From the NCBI GenBank assembly GCA_946481315.1, contig CAMLMH010000011.1, positions 1-64,000 on the forward strand: 64,000 nucleotides of DNA, given 5' to 3'. A program made the translations under genes and the position numbers. The stretch is from an uncultured Bacteriovorax sp. (GTDB lineage: Bacteria; Bdellovibrionota; Bacteriovoracia; Bacteriovoracales; Bacteriovoracaceae). The notes beneath the pieces were generated by a model that worked only from the letters and a program-made list of their open reading frames with translations, was not told the DNA's origin and searched no databases. The number at the start of each line of letters is the position of its first letter. Position 1 is the stretch's first letter. Shown in pieces: positions 51,863-60,208 of the stretch.

Positions 51863-54800
51863 TTATGCTTTGCTTAGACCGATTTTTAACTGATAGTCAT
51901 CCACGTCATAGGCAAGATTCAGGTCGCCTGCGGTCTTGGTCAGGCTCGCTGCCAGTGTCTCACCGGCAATATGATCCTTGTGTTTCAAAATAGCTTCTTC
52001 CAGTTCCACTGAGCCGTTAAACGTCACATGCACGCGATCACCAACATTGAAGTTTAAATCTTTACGTGACTTCTGGATACGATTGATCACCTCGCGGGCC
52101 AGACCTTCAGCAATCAGTTCAGGATCAAGAACGGTATCCATATCTATAGAGATGAAGCGATTACTCATCGCTTGCGTCCCTTCTTTGGCTTCCCGGAAAA
52201 CCAGGATTTCTTCTGTATAAAAAGTAATGCCATCGATGTGTAGCGCACCTTTTTCTTCCAGCTCAACTAACTGAGCCGCATCTAGCTTTTCAATCTGAGC
52301 TTTGTAGCGACCCATTTCTTTGCCTAATTTCTTACCTAATACCGGAAGATTGGCCTTTGCAAAGAGTTTGATGAATTTGGATTCATCTGTTGAGAGCTCA
52401 ATGTTTTTCACGTTGAGCTCAGTCTGAATATATTCAGATAGCTTATTAATCTCATCCAGCAGTTTCTTGTCTTTATGAATGATGGTTAAGCGTTTAAGAG
52501 GAGTTTTAACTTTAATCTGAACCTGATTTCTCTTCTGGCGGCCAAGCAGAATGATCTGTTGCATACGATCGACGGCCACTTCCAGGTCTTTGTTGATAAG
52601 ATAATCATTGGCCACCGGATATTCACACAGATGAACAGATTCCTTTTCAGCAGGATTCATTTTGCGAAGTTCCTGGAAAACATATTCCGAGAAAAACGGA
52701 GCAAAAGGGGCCATCGAAATGGTCAGTTCTCTGAGTGCTGTATAAAGAGTAGAGTAAGCCGCACATTTGTCTTCGGTTAAACCTTCTCCCCAGAAACGCG
52801 GACGGTTTAAACGGATATACCAGTTTGTTAAATCTTCAATAAAAGTAAACAGTGCCGGAACCACATTGTAGAGGTGATACTCCTCCATCTCTTTAGCGAT
52901 ATTCTTTTTCAGTGTCTGCAGATTGGATATCAGCCAGCGATCAACGATGTTGTTACTTTCGCGGAAGTTTTTAACCGGCGACCAACCATCCACTTCGGCG
53001 TAAGTCTGGAAGAATTTAAATGAGTTCTGCCATGGCAGAAGCGCCTTTCTTACCATGTCTTTTACACCGGTGTCGGAAAAGCGCTGCTCTTCTGCTTTGA
53101 CCAGACCAGAGTTGATCAGATAAAGTCTTAAAGCATCTGCCCCAAACGTTTCCATCAGTTCATCAGGTGGGGTATAGTTTTTCAATCGCTTTGACATTTT
53201 TTTGCCGTCTTCGGCCATAACGATACCGTTGACGATAACATTTTTGAATGCAGGCTTGTCATAAAGCGCCGTTGATAAAACAGTCAGTGTATAAAACCAG
53301 CCCCGCGTCTGATCCAGACCTTCAGCGATGAATTCTGCCGGAAAACCATGCTCGAACATTTCTTTGTTTTCAAAAGGGTAGTGCAGCTGAGCATATGGCA
53401 TTGAACCTGATTCAAACCAGCAGTCCAGCACTTCCGGAATTCGACGGTAAACGCCTTCTTCCCCTTGATGAGTAAAAGTAAGATCATCGACGTTTTCTTT
53501 ATGCAGATCCGTAACTTTTACACCTGTCAGTCTGTGCAACTCCTCAATAGATCCGATGCACACCCGATTACCGGTTTTGTCATTGATCCAGATTGGAATA
53601 GGCGTTCCCCAGATTCGATTGCGGGAAATATTCCAGTCGCGGGCTCCTTCCAGCCATTTACCAAATCGTCCTTCTTTGATGTGTGAAGGTGTCCAGTTGA
53701 TCTGATCGTTGCTGTTGAGCAGACGATCTTTAATTTTCTCCACATTCACATACCAGGATGGAATAGAGCGATAGATTAGCGGAGTATCTGAACGCGGACA
53801 AAATGGATAACTGTGAACCAGAACTCCCTGGTCATAAAGTTTACCTTCATCCTTTAATTTTTTAATGATGTCTTTATCAGCTGTTTTAACATAAACGCCG
53901 GCCCAGTCAGTGACTTCACTGGTAAATTTTCCTGCATCGTCTACCGGGCATTCCAGAGCAGAAATACCTGCTTCTTTCATCACGCGACTATCATCTTCCC
54001 CGAAAGCCGGAGCAATGTGAACAATACCTGTACCATCTCCGGTCGTAACGTAGCCGTCGTTTAAGACAACGAAAGCACCCACATTTTCATGTTGTTTGAA
54101 ATAAGGAAAGAGTGGCTCGTAACGAAGTCCTTTAAGATCAGAACCTTTAAATGTCTCCAGCGTTTCGAATGTTCTTTTTTTTGAGTAAGCTTCCAGACGA
54201 TCTTTAGCGATAATAAATTTGATGTCTTTTTCCACATCGCGGACTTTTACATATTCTATGTCCGGTCCCATACACAATGCCAAGTTGGAAGGTAATGTCC
54301 AGGGAGTCGTTGTCCAGGCAGCGATGAAATAATCCGCATCTTTGACTTTAAAGAGAATGGTGATGGCAGGGTCCTGCACATCCTGATAATTGGATGAAGC
54401 TTCGAAGTTAGAGAGCACTGTTCCCAAGGCCGTTGAAAAAGGAACAACTCTTGTTCCCTGGTAGATCAGACCTTTTTTCCATAATTCAGAAATAACCCAC
54501 CAGACAGACTCCATGAACGAAGCGTCCATTGTTTTATAATCATTCTGAAAGTCGACCCAACGGCCGATGCGGGTAATTGTGCGTTCCCATTCCGAAGTAT
54601 AGCGTTGAACAATTCCGCGGCATTCGTCGTTGTAACCTTTAACACCTAATTGTTTAACAGCATCCTGAGCGGACATACCGAGTTTTTTATCAATTTCATG
54701 TTCAATGGGAAGACCGTGACAGTCCCATCCAAAACGACGTTCAACATAACGGCCCTTCATTGTGAAGTATCGGGGAACAATATCTTTCAACGTGGAAGCC

Positions 54801-55000
54801 AGTAAGTGGCCGTGGTGAGGAAGGCCTGTAGCAAATGGAGGTCCGTCATAAAAAATGTACGGCTTACCCTTTTTGGTTTGCTCGAGAGTTTTCTTAAAAA
54901 TATTATTGGCCTTCCAGAAATCGATTATCTTGTGTTCTGTTTTAACAAAAGAAAATGAACTAGAGTCTGATTCAATTACTTCGGTATTTTCCACTGACAC
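51863..55000 (-). CDS. ileS: Isoleucine-tRNA ligase, eukaryotic-type (IleS2)
   Basis: 1045 residues, GTG start with AAGGAG seven bases upstream. HIGH motif is PHHGH within GPPFATGLPHHGHLLASTLKD, and KMSKS is KKMSKRLKN. The N-terminal FWKANNIFKKTLE...YIFYDGPPF, the RRFGWDCHGLPIE segment, and the long C-terminal region without the Cys4 zinc site place it in the eukaryote-like (type 2) clade rather than the E. coli clade. Type-2 enzymes tolerate mupirocin better. It charges tRNA-Ile and edits Val. It is divergent from the FecR-like gene, whose possible upstream region overlaps its start. Confidence 0.95.
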   Translation of the reverse strand: MSVENTEVIESDSSSFSFVKTEHKIIDFWKANNIFKKTLEQTKKGKPYIFYDGPPFATGLPHHGHLLASTLKDIVPRYFTMKGRYVERRFGWDCHGLPIEHEIDKKLGMSAQDAVKQLGVKGYNDECRGIVQRYTSEWERTITRIGRWVDFQNDYKTMDASFMESVWWVISELWKKGLIYQGTRVVPFSTALGTVLSNFEASSNYQDVQDPAITILFKVKDADYFIAAWTTTPWTLPSNLALCMGPDIEYVKVRDVEKDIKFIIAKDRLEAYSKKRTFETLETFKGSDLKGLRYEPLFPYFKQHENVGAFVVLNDGYVTTGDGTGIVHIAPAFGEDDSRVMKEAGISALECPVDDAGKFTSEVTDWAGVYVKTADKDIIKKLKDEGKLYDQGVLVHSYPFCPRSDTPLIYRSIPSWYVNVEKIKDRLLNSNDQINWTPSHIKEGRFGKWLEGARDWNISRNRIWGTPIPIWINDKTGNRVCIGSIEELHRLTGVKVTDLHKENVDDLTFTHQGEEGVYRRIPEVLDCWFESGSMPYAQLHYPFENKEMFEHGFPAEFIAEGLDQTRGWFYTLTVLSTALYDKPAFKNVIVNGIVMAEDGKKMSKRLKNYTPPDELMETFGADALRLYLINSGLVKAEEQRFSDTGVKDMVRKALLPWQNSFKFFQTYAEVDGWSPVKNFRESNNIVDRWLISNLQTLKKNIAKEMEEYHLYNVVPALFTFIEDLTNWYIRLNRPRFWGEGLTEDKCAAYSTLYTALRELTISMAPFAPFFSEYVFQELRKMNPAEKESVHLCEYPVANDYLINKDLEVAVDRMQQIILLGRQKRNQVQIKVKTPLKRLTIIHKDKKLLDEINKLSEYIQTELNVKNIELSTDESKFIKLFAKANLPVLGKKLGKEMGRYKAQIEKLDAAQLVELEEKGALHIDGITFYTEEILVFREAKEGTQAMSNRFISIDMDTVLDPELIAEGLAREVINRIQKSRKDLNFNVGDRVHVTFNGSVELEEAILKHKDHIAGETLAASLTKTAGDLNLAYDVDDYQLKIGLSKA

Positions 55001-55108
55001 GAAAGGCTCCTTGGGCTAATGCTCGGTAAGGGCAAATTTTATCACTCCCGGGGGAGTCTGAACAGGGTCAACCTTCATTTCAGAGGGACTTCAGCCGAAA
55101 AAGAAGAC

Positions 55109-56530
55109 ATGAAAAGATGGAAATTAGCAACTCTACTCACCGGGATGGCCCTTCTGATGGCCGTGGGCGGCGCACAGGAAGCTCCGGTGATTGAACAAAG
55201 TGGCTACAAAGATCAAAAAAAGAGTCTTACCCCCTGGGGAGAACTCCCGGCCGAAAGCTCGTTTCTTTCATTCAAAGAATGGAAAGATGAATCTGATATG
55301 CGTGATCTTTACCCGGACTGGCAGAAGATTCTGACGGAGAGGTCATTGCGGGAAAAAGTCGGGCACGTTTTTCAGTGCGAAGGCATCTGCCGTATTGACA
55401 GGGGGGCCAGTTTTTTCAATGCCAGTCACCGCACTGTTCTTTATGAAGGTGATGAAATTCAGACCATCGGCGACAGTTACATCTGGATTTTCCTGCTAGA
55501 CGGTACAATGGTCCGGTTGGCACCACATTCTTCCATTACACTTAATGAGCTGAATGTTGCGGCAGAGAAAAATTTTTTTAATGTACGTTTTAATGCCGGC
55601 AATATTTTGTGGTTATCCCGTCATGAATCCCTTTTTGAGGAAGTGGATATCAGAGAAACCGATACACTTTTTTTCCCGCTCAAAACTTATGAGGCCATGC
55701 CGGTTACCGAAGTTAAACCTTACGAAGAACAGGATTTGATTGAGCTGATCGAAGATAAAAATACACGTCTGAATCAATATAAGGCACTTAATAGAGCTGT
55801 AGAAAAAAATAATCTTATGACCCGGAAGAAGCAAACTTTTGCTTTTCTGATTATGCCAAATGTAACAGTGATGGGAAATTCTCCTAACATTGAAGCCGTG
55901 GTTTTAATTGGTGGGAAAACTTTTTTTAAAAGTCGTTCAGAGACGGCATTAGGACTAAAAGAAAGCACAGAAAACGATCTGCAGATTCAGCTGCGAGGTT
56001 TTGATAATAAAGAAGTGCAGAAGATCAGCGATGATACATGGATGGTTGTTGACGAAAAAGGGCGCTCCTTGAATAACGAAAACGACACATACTGGTTAAG
56101 CATGGGCGAATTTCTCACCAAACGTATTCCAAGTATCATGCTGGGAAGAGAAATTTTTCTGCAACAATACTCTGCTTTTCTTTTTGATGACAAAAGTACT
56201 GCTCTGACTCTGGCACGCGATTATGGAGTCAGGCTCTGGACAACAGCAGAGCTCGATGCCCGCAGTGCTTTTTTGCAGGAATATTTCCGCCGGGTGGAAA
56301 CATCTAATTTGTTAACCAGTTCGCGGTTTCGCCAGCGTCTTGAAGATCGTGGTGATTCGGCCGGTGCACGCGGGCAGATCATGGAATACGGCAGACATTT
56401 TTTTATCCGCGCTTTAAATCATTATTACTCTTATGAAGACGATCCGGTGGGAAAAGAATATGATCCTGAAAAAGAACAATTAAATTCCACAAAAAAATTA
56501 TTATGGAAAAAAATGCATGGAATCCGTTAA
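55109..56530 (+). CDS. Secreted FecR-domain protein
   Basis: 473 residues from the ATG at 55109, which opens a signal peptide (MAVGGA-QE); an ATG at 55019 would overlap the ileS promoter region. The FecR-like domain is at about 85-160: VFQCEGICRIDRG, LYEGDEIQTIGDSYIWIFLLDGTMVRLAPHSSITL (here split by position), matching the 'GD.I.Tg..S...i.L.DG..v.l...S.l.l' pattern. A Cys pair (CEGIC) may form a disulfide. The C-terminal half is helical and unassigned. It overlaps maf by 14 bases. Confidence 0.78.
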   Translation: MKRWKLATLLTGMALLMAVGGAQEAPVIEQSGYKDQKKSLTPWGELPAESSFLSFKEWKDESDMRDLYPDWQKILTERSLREKVGHVFQCEGICRIDRGASFFNASHRTVLYEGDEIQTIGDSYIWIFLLDGTMVRLAPHSSITLNELNVAAEKNFFNVRFNAGNILWLSRHESLFEEVDIRETDTLFFPLKTYEAMPVTEVKPYEEQDLIELIEDKNTRLNQYKALNRAVEKNNLMTRKKQTFAFLIMPNVTVMGNSPNIEAVVLIGGKTFFKSRSETALGLKESTENDLQIQLRGFDNKEVQKISDDTWMVVDEKGRSLNNENDTYWLSMGEFLTKRIPSIMLGREIFLQQYSAFLFDDKSTALTLARDYGVRLWTTAELDARSAFLQEYFRRVETSNLLTSSRFRQRLEDRGDSAGARGQIMEYGRHFFIRALNHYYSYEDDPVGKEYDPEKEQLNSTKKLLWKKMHGIR

Positions 56531-57128
56531 ACATACTTTGATTCTTGGATCGCAAAGTCCGCGGCGTAAAGAGCTTCTTTCGTGGCTGAATATACCTTTT
56601 AAAATTCTAACAGCTGATCTGGATGAAGTTTCAGATGAAACAGATCCTTCCCGGATCGCCTGTGACCTGGCTTCGCAAAAAGCCCATGCAGTAAAAGCAA
56701 AAATCAGTAACGAAACTCATCCTTTCATTATCGCCAGTGACACCATTGTGGTTCTCGATGGAAAAATTTACGGCAAACCAAAAGACAAAGATGAAGCAAG
56801 AATTATTTTAAGCGAATTGTCCGGGCGTACTCACAACGTCATCACCGGAGTTAGTTTTCTTTTTATGTGCGAAGGTAAATGGAGAGAACACTTCTTTTAT
56901 GACTTCACGGATGTGACCTTTAATCCGATCACACCTGACCTGATGGAAGCTTACCTTGCCACTGGTGATTCGCTGGACAAGGCCGGAGCTTACGGAATTC
57001 AGGGGCCCTCTCTCACCTTCATATCGAGGGTGAACGGCTCATATTCTAATGTCGTCGGTTTTCCTCTGGATAAAATAGTAGGGGAGCTGGGAATTGTGTT
57101 GGGGGAAGACTGGAAATCAAAATTTTAG
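56517..57128 (+). CDS. maf: Maf family nucleotide pyrophosphatase
   Basis: 203 residues. Maf signature: LILGSQSPRRKELLSWL (residues about 8-24), ASDTIVVLDGKIYGKPKD (catalytic Asp about 78), SGRTHNVITGVSFL, and a final KAGAYGIQGPSLTFISRVNGSYSNVVGFPL. It hydrolyses dTTP/UTP or modified nucleotides to monophosphates. Overlaps the FecR gene by 14 bases and is followed by a terminator shared with the opposite-strand small gene. Confidence 0.93.
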   Translation: MESVKHTLILGSQSPRRKELLSWLNIPFKILTADLDEVSDETDPSRIACDLASQKAHAVKAKISNETHPFIIASDTIVVLDGKIYGKPKDKDEARIILSELSGRTHNVITGVSFLFMCEGKWREHFFYDFTDVTFNPITPDLMEAYLATGDSLDKAGAYGIQGPSLTFISRVNGSYSNVVGFPLDKIVGELGIVLGEDWKSKF

Positions 57129-57132
57129 AAAA

Positions 57133-57160
57133 AAAAAGCCCGCTCTCTGGCGGGCTTTTT
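57133..57160. terminator. Bidirectional terminator between maf and the small gene
   Basis: AAAGCCCGC (57135-57143) and GCGGGCTTT (57150-57158) around TCTCTG, with T runs on both strands. Confidence 0.88.
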
Positions 57161-57163
57161 CGT

Positions 57164-57355
57164 TTATTTTAGTTTGCTGTAAGCTTGCTTTAAACTAGTA
57201 ATTTTTTTTACTGATTTCGTAGGACGTAAACTATGTGGCTGCATATTTTTCGTCACTTTTTTATCAATTGGATTTCCGGCTGCACTTGAAGCGTTCATGG
57301 TTTTTTTTGAGAAAGTTGCCGGTTCGAAAGTTAGGGTCAAATTGTCAGTAGTCAT
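57164..57355 (-). CDS. Small basic protein, unknown, with FliA-like promoter
   Basis: 63 residues, ATG with strong SD GAGGTG five bases upstream. Thr/Ser/Lys-rich, no Cys, no signal peptide or membrane segment; basic C-terminal half (RPTKSVKKITSLKQAYSKLK). The combination of a good SD, terminator and promoter argues it is real despite its size. A 15-bp inverted repeat flanks the gene and its promoter. Function unknown; possibly an attack-phase small protein. Confidence 0.6.
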   Translation of the reverse strand: MTTDNLTLTFEPATFSKKTMNASSAAGNPIDKKVTKNMQPHSLRPTKSVKKITSLKQAYSKLK

Positions 57356-57722
57356 AAGTCACCTCGTTTTTTTAAGTTAGTTTGCTAATGTTGGTTCAGG
57401 ATTTGGTACCCTTTCCCCACCAATAACAACCACACTTACGAAGTGGCTGCATTCAGGAAGAAGAAAAGCTACCTGTTTTTATAGATAGTCTTCAATACAT
57501 TCTCCTTAGACCTTATCCCGACTAAAACGTTCTCCTAATCGGCTTTTATAACAAGATCTTTAATGAAATCATTGTATCACGAGAGCGGGCTTTTTCCTAT
57601 GGGCCCCCTGTAGGCAAAGTTTCCCCGTCAGGAACACTTTGTAAATCATTGAAATGTAGGGCATTCTTAAAGTCTATAATGCAACTAAGTATGGTACCTT
57701 TTACAAACTGGTGAGCAAAACT
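57356..57722. other. 367-bp intergenic region between divergent genes
   Basis: Contents: the ~170-nt leader of the minus-strand small gene, including an 8-codon mini-ORF (57469-57495, TTG start, SD AAGGAG) and a CCAC/GTGG hairpin (about 57430-57446); the FliA-like promoter (57536-57562); a 15-bp repeat (57581-57595) that is an inverted copy of the terminator arm; a bulged hairpin at 57615-57641 (CAAAGT...ACTTTG); and a -10-like TATAAT at 57675-57680 for the TRAP operon with no good -35. No other coding signal was seen. Confidence 0.55.
57536..57562 (-). promoter_or_regulatory. FliA (sigma-28)-like promoter on the minus strand
   Basis: On the minus strand TAAA (57559-57562) is followed by 15 bases and GCCGATTA (57536-57543), i.e. 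TAAAGATC-N11-GCCGATTA, the exact E. coli spacing and one mismatch in the -10. Confidence 0.58.
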
Positions 57723-58706
57723 ATGTCCAAAACCGGCCTTATAAACTGTCTGACTTTAACCCTTACTTTAACCCTTTCTGCCTGTTCCACCATCAACAAA
57801 ATGGCAATAAACGGTTCCTCAAACCTGCTTTATTCTGCCGGTGGAAATGTGGAAACTCAGAATAATTTTGAGTTTGTTAAGTCCGGAATGAGTGGCAATT
57901 TATTATTAATGGAGAGTCTGCTTTCTGCCTCCCCGGAAAATCAAAATATAATTGCTACTTTGAATAAGGGGTACGCCGGGCTTGCGTTTGCCATCAATGA
58001 AACTCAGATGAATGAAGAAGAGTGGGCAGAATTAAAGAGCGAAGAAGGAAGAAAACAGGCCTTGTTCAATTACACCCGTGCTCTTACTTATGGACAGAAA
58101 TATCTGGCTGAAGAAGGAGTGGAATTCAGTGAACTTATCAACCGAATCAATGAGCCTCAGGAAATTCACCATCTGCTGGACAAAAGACTTTCAAATGACA
58201 AACGCGATCTGGAAGTAATTCTTTTTACCGCACAATCTTTCGGGGCCCTGATAAATTTGCAAAAAGATAACATGACTCTGGTGGCCCAGCTTCCGGTGGC
58301 TAAAACTTTGTTTGACTGGGTTTGTGCTAAAAATCCTCAGATTAATTATGGAACATGTGACATTTTCTATGGTGCTTTTGAAGCCGGACGTCCGCAAATG
58401 CTGGGCGGAAATCCTAAAAAAGGAAAAGAAATTTTTCTTAAAGCTATTCAGAAACATCCTCACAACTGGCTCATCAGAACCAGTTTCATTCAATATTATC
58501 TGATCCCGCAAAACGATGAAGAAGGTTTTAAAGAACAGATGAATTTTCTGGCTACGGTTCATGAAGCTTTCAACAAATATTATATCTACGATGCGGCTCC
58601 GAAAGCTGATGCAGAGTGGACCAGAGAAGAAAACCTGAGACTTTATCAATCAATCGCAATGAAAAGATATGAATTATTAAACCGTTTTCAGAAACAATTT
58701 TTTTAG
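57723..58706 (+). CDS. TRAP transporter TatT component family protein
   Basis: 327 residues from the ATG at 57723 (GGTGAG seven bases before; a GTG at 57711 would add four residues). Lipoprotein signal ending in LTLSAC. The helical, TPR-like body with SSNLLYSAGGNVETQNNFEF..SGMSGNLLLMESLL..SPENQNIIATLNKGYAGLAFA matches the TatT family (PF16811) that forms trimers beneath TRAP periplasmic proteins, described in Treponema. It heads a four-gene TRAP operon. Confidence 0.85.
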   Translation: MSKTGLINCLTLTLTLTLSACSTINKMAINGSSNLLYSAGGNVETQNNFEFVKSGMSGNLLLMESLLSASPENQNIIATLNKGYAGLAFAINETQMNEEEWAELKSEEGRKQALFNYTRALTYGQKYLAEEGVEFSELINRINEPQEIHHLLDKRLSNDKRDLEVILFTAQSFGALINLQKDNMTLVAQLPVAKTLFDWVCAKNPQINYGTCDIFYGAFEAGRPQMLGGNPKKGKEIFLKAIQKHPHNWLIRTSFIQYYLIPQNDEEGFKEQMNFLATVHEAFNKYYIYDAAPKADAEWTREENLRLYQSIAMKRYELLNRFQKQFF

Positions 58707-58718
58707 CAAGGAACTATT

Positions 58719-59693
58719 ATGAAAAAAACATTAATTGCCTTATGTGCAATGACTTCATTGAACCTTATGGCCGCGCCTATTAAAGTAGGTGTTCTTGCTC
58801 CGGAAGGAACAGGATGGGCTAAAAATATCAAAAAGATGACAACAGAAATAAAAGAGGCCACAAAGGGCAATGTCGAAATTAAGGTTTACTATGGTGGCTC
58901 ACAAGGTGATGAGCAAGATGTTCTCCGCAAAATCCGTATCGGACAGCTTCAGGGGGGGATCTTCACTGGTAAAACACTGGGAGAGATCAATGGTGATGTA
59001 AGAGTTATCGAATTGCCTTTTACCTTTAATAACAACAGAGAAAAAGCACTTAAAACATTACAGACATTGACTCCTTATTTTAATCAGCGATTTGAAGCAA
59101 ACAAATTTAAAAGCCTTGGTGTTTTTGAAATTGGACAGGTTTACTTTGTTGCTCAGAAAAAAGTTTCCAATCTTAATGACATCAAGAATTTAAAAATCTG
59201 GTCATGGGATGGAGATCCAATAGTATCCAGCATGTTTGAGGCCATGAACTTAAATGGTGTACCTCTGGCCTTACCAGATGTTCTGTCTTCCCTTTCTACA
59301 GGAGTAGTTGAAGCAGCCTACGCTCCGCCAATTGGAATTCTGGCCCTGCAATGGAATACAAAAGTTAAGTACATGATCGATTTTCCAATTTCCTATTCAA
59401 TTGGTGCTTTCGTTATTTCGCAGACAGCGTGGCAGAAAGTGGCTCCGGCTGATCAGAAAATTGTAGAAACAATTGCTAAGAAATATGAGTCTGAAATCAA
59501 TGCCGGCAATACTAAAGATAATGCTGACGCCCTGGCAGCGATGAAATCACAAAAAATTGAATTCATCAAATTCACGGATGCGGATGTTAAGACAGCTCAG
59601 GGATACCGTGCAGAGATCATCAAAAAACTTAAAGGTAAACTATTCTCTGATGAAGCCTTTAAAAAGCTTGAAGCGGAATTAGGAAAAAAATAA
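58719..59693 (+). CDS. TRAP transporter substrate-binding protein (DctP family, TatP-like)
   Basis: 324 residues with a signal peptide (LMA-AP). DctP fold features: IKVGVLAPEGTGWAKNIKKMTTEI, YYGGSQGDEQDVLRKIRIGQLQGGIFTG, the central WSWDGDPIVSSMFEAMNLNGVPLALPDVLSSLSTGVVEAAYAPP segment with the ligand-contact region. The conserved 'R' that binds carboxylates in DctP-type proteins is not seen in the usual QVYFVAQKKVSN...KIWSWDGDP context, so the ligand may be uncharged or hydrophobic, as proposed for TatP proteins. It follows the TatT gene by 12 bases. Confidence 0.88.
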   Translation: MKKTLIALCAMTSLNLMAAPIKVGVLAPEGTGWAKNIKKMTTEIKEATKGNVEIKVYYGGSQGDEQDVLRKIRIGQLQGGIFTGKTLGEINGDVRVIELPFTFNNNREKALKTLQTLTPYFNQRFEANKFKSLGVFEIGQVYFVAQKKVSNLNDIKNLKIWSWDGDPIVSSMFEAMNLNGVPLALPDVLSSLSTGVVEAAYAPPIGILALQWNTKVKYMIDFPISYSIGAFVISQTAWQKVAPADQKIVETIAKKYESEINAGNTKDNADALAAMKSQKIEFIKFTDADVKTAQGYRAEIIKKLKGKLFSDEAFKKLEAELGKK

Positions 59694-60208
59694 TGAAAGT
59701 TGTTCGACTGTTAGATACGGCACTTGAAAAGTTTTCCATTTTTTTATTGGTTATGAGCGTTCTGGCGATGCTCTTTTTCAGTTCTGGCAGTATCGTGCTT
59801 CGCTGGTTTCACATTAATTTGCCATGGATTGATCCTTTTATACGGCATCTGGTTTTTTTCAGTGCTTTTTTAGGAGGAGTTGTTGCTACCGGAAGAGGAA
59901 CACATATCGGCATCGATCTGGTAGGAAAAATCATAGAGAATAAGGGTTGGGATAAACTGGCTGACTTCATTAAAAGATTGATTATGATTTCCTCTTTTTT
60001 GGTTTTATTGTGGCTGATTAAAGCAGGCATAGATTTTACCAAAGTGGAAATGGAGTATGCCAAAGAAGAATTCTGGGGCATCAGCAGTGGTTATCTAGTG
60101 ATGATGATCCCTGTTGGGCTCGCTTTAATAGCTCTTCGTTTCCTGTTTGTTTTCTGGTTAAGTTACGATGAAAAACCTCACGCGGTTGTTTCAGGAGAAG
60201 TAAGATGA
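59693..60208 (+). CDS. TRAP transporter small membrane subunit (DctQ family)
   Basis: 171 residues with four predicted membrane segments (about 17-36, 48-68, 95-115, 130-152). The DctQ pattern is visible in the central FIRHLVFFSAFLGGVVATGRGTHIGIDL. It pairs with the large subunit to form the membrane domain of the Na+-coupled importer. Overlaps the preceding stop by one base and the following gene by four. Confidence 0.88.
   Translation: MKVVRLLDTALEKFSIFLLVMSVLAMLFFSSGSIVLRWFHINLPWIDPFIRHLVFFSAFLGGVVATGRGTHIGIDLVGKIIENKGWDKLADFIKRLIMISSFLVLLWLIKAGIDFTKVEMEYAKEEFWGISSGYLVMMIPVGLALIALRFLFVFWLSYDEKPHAVVSGEVR

Noticed and set aside
58191..58649. 152-residue minus-strand reading frame
   Set aside because: Antisense to the TatT gene, Phe/Ile-rich translation, no SD or promoter.
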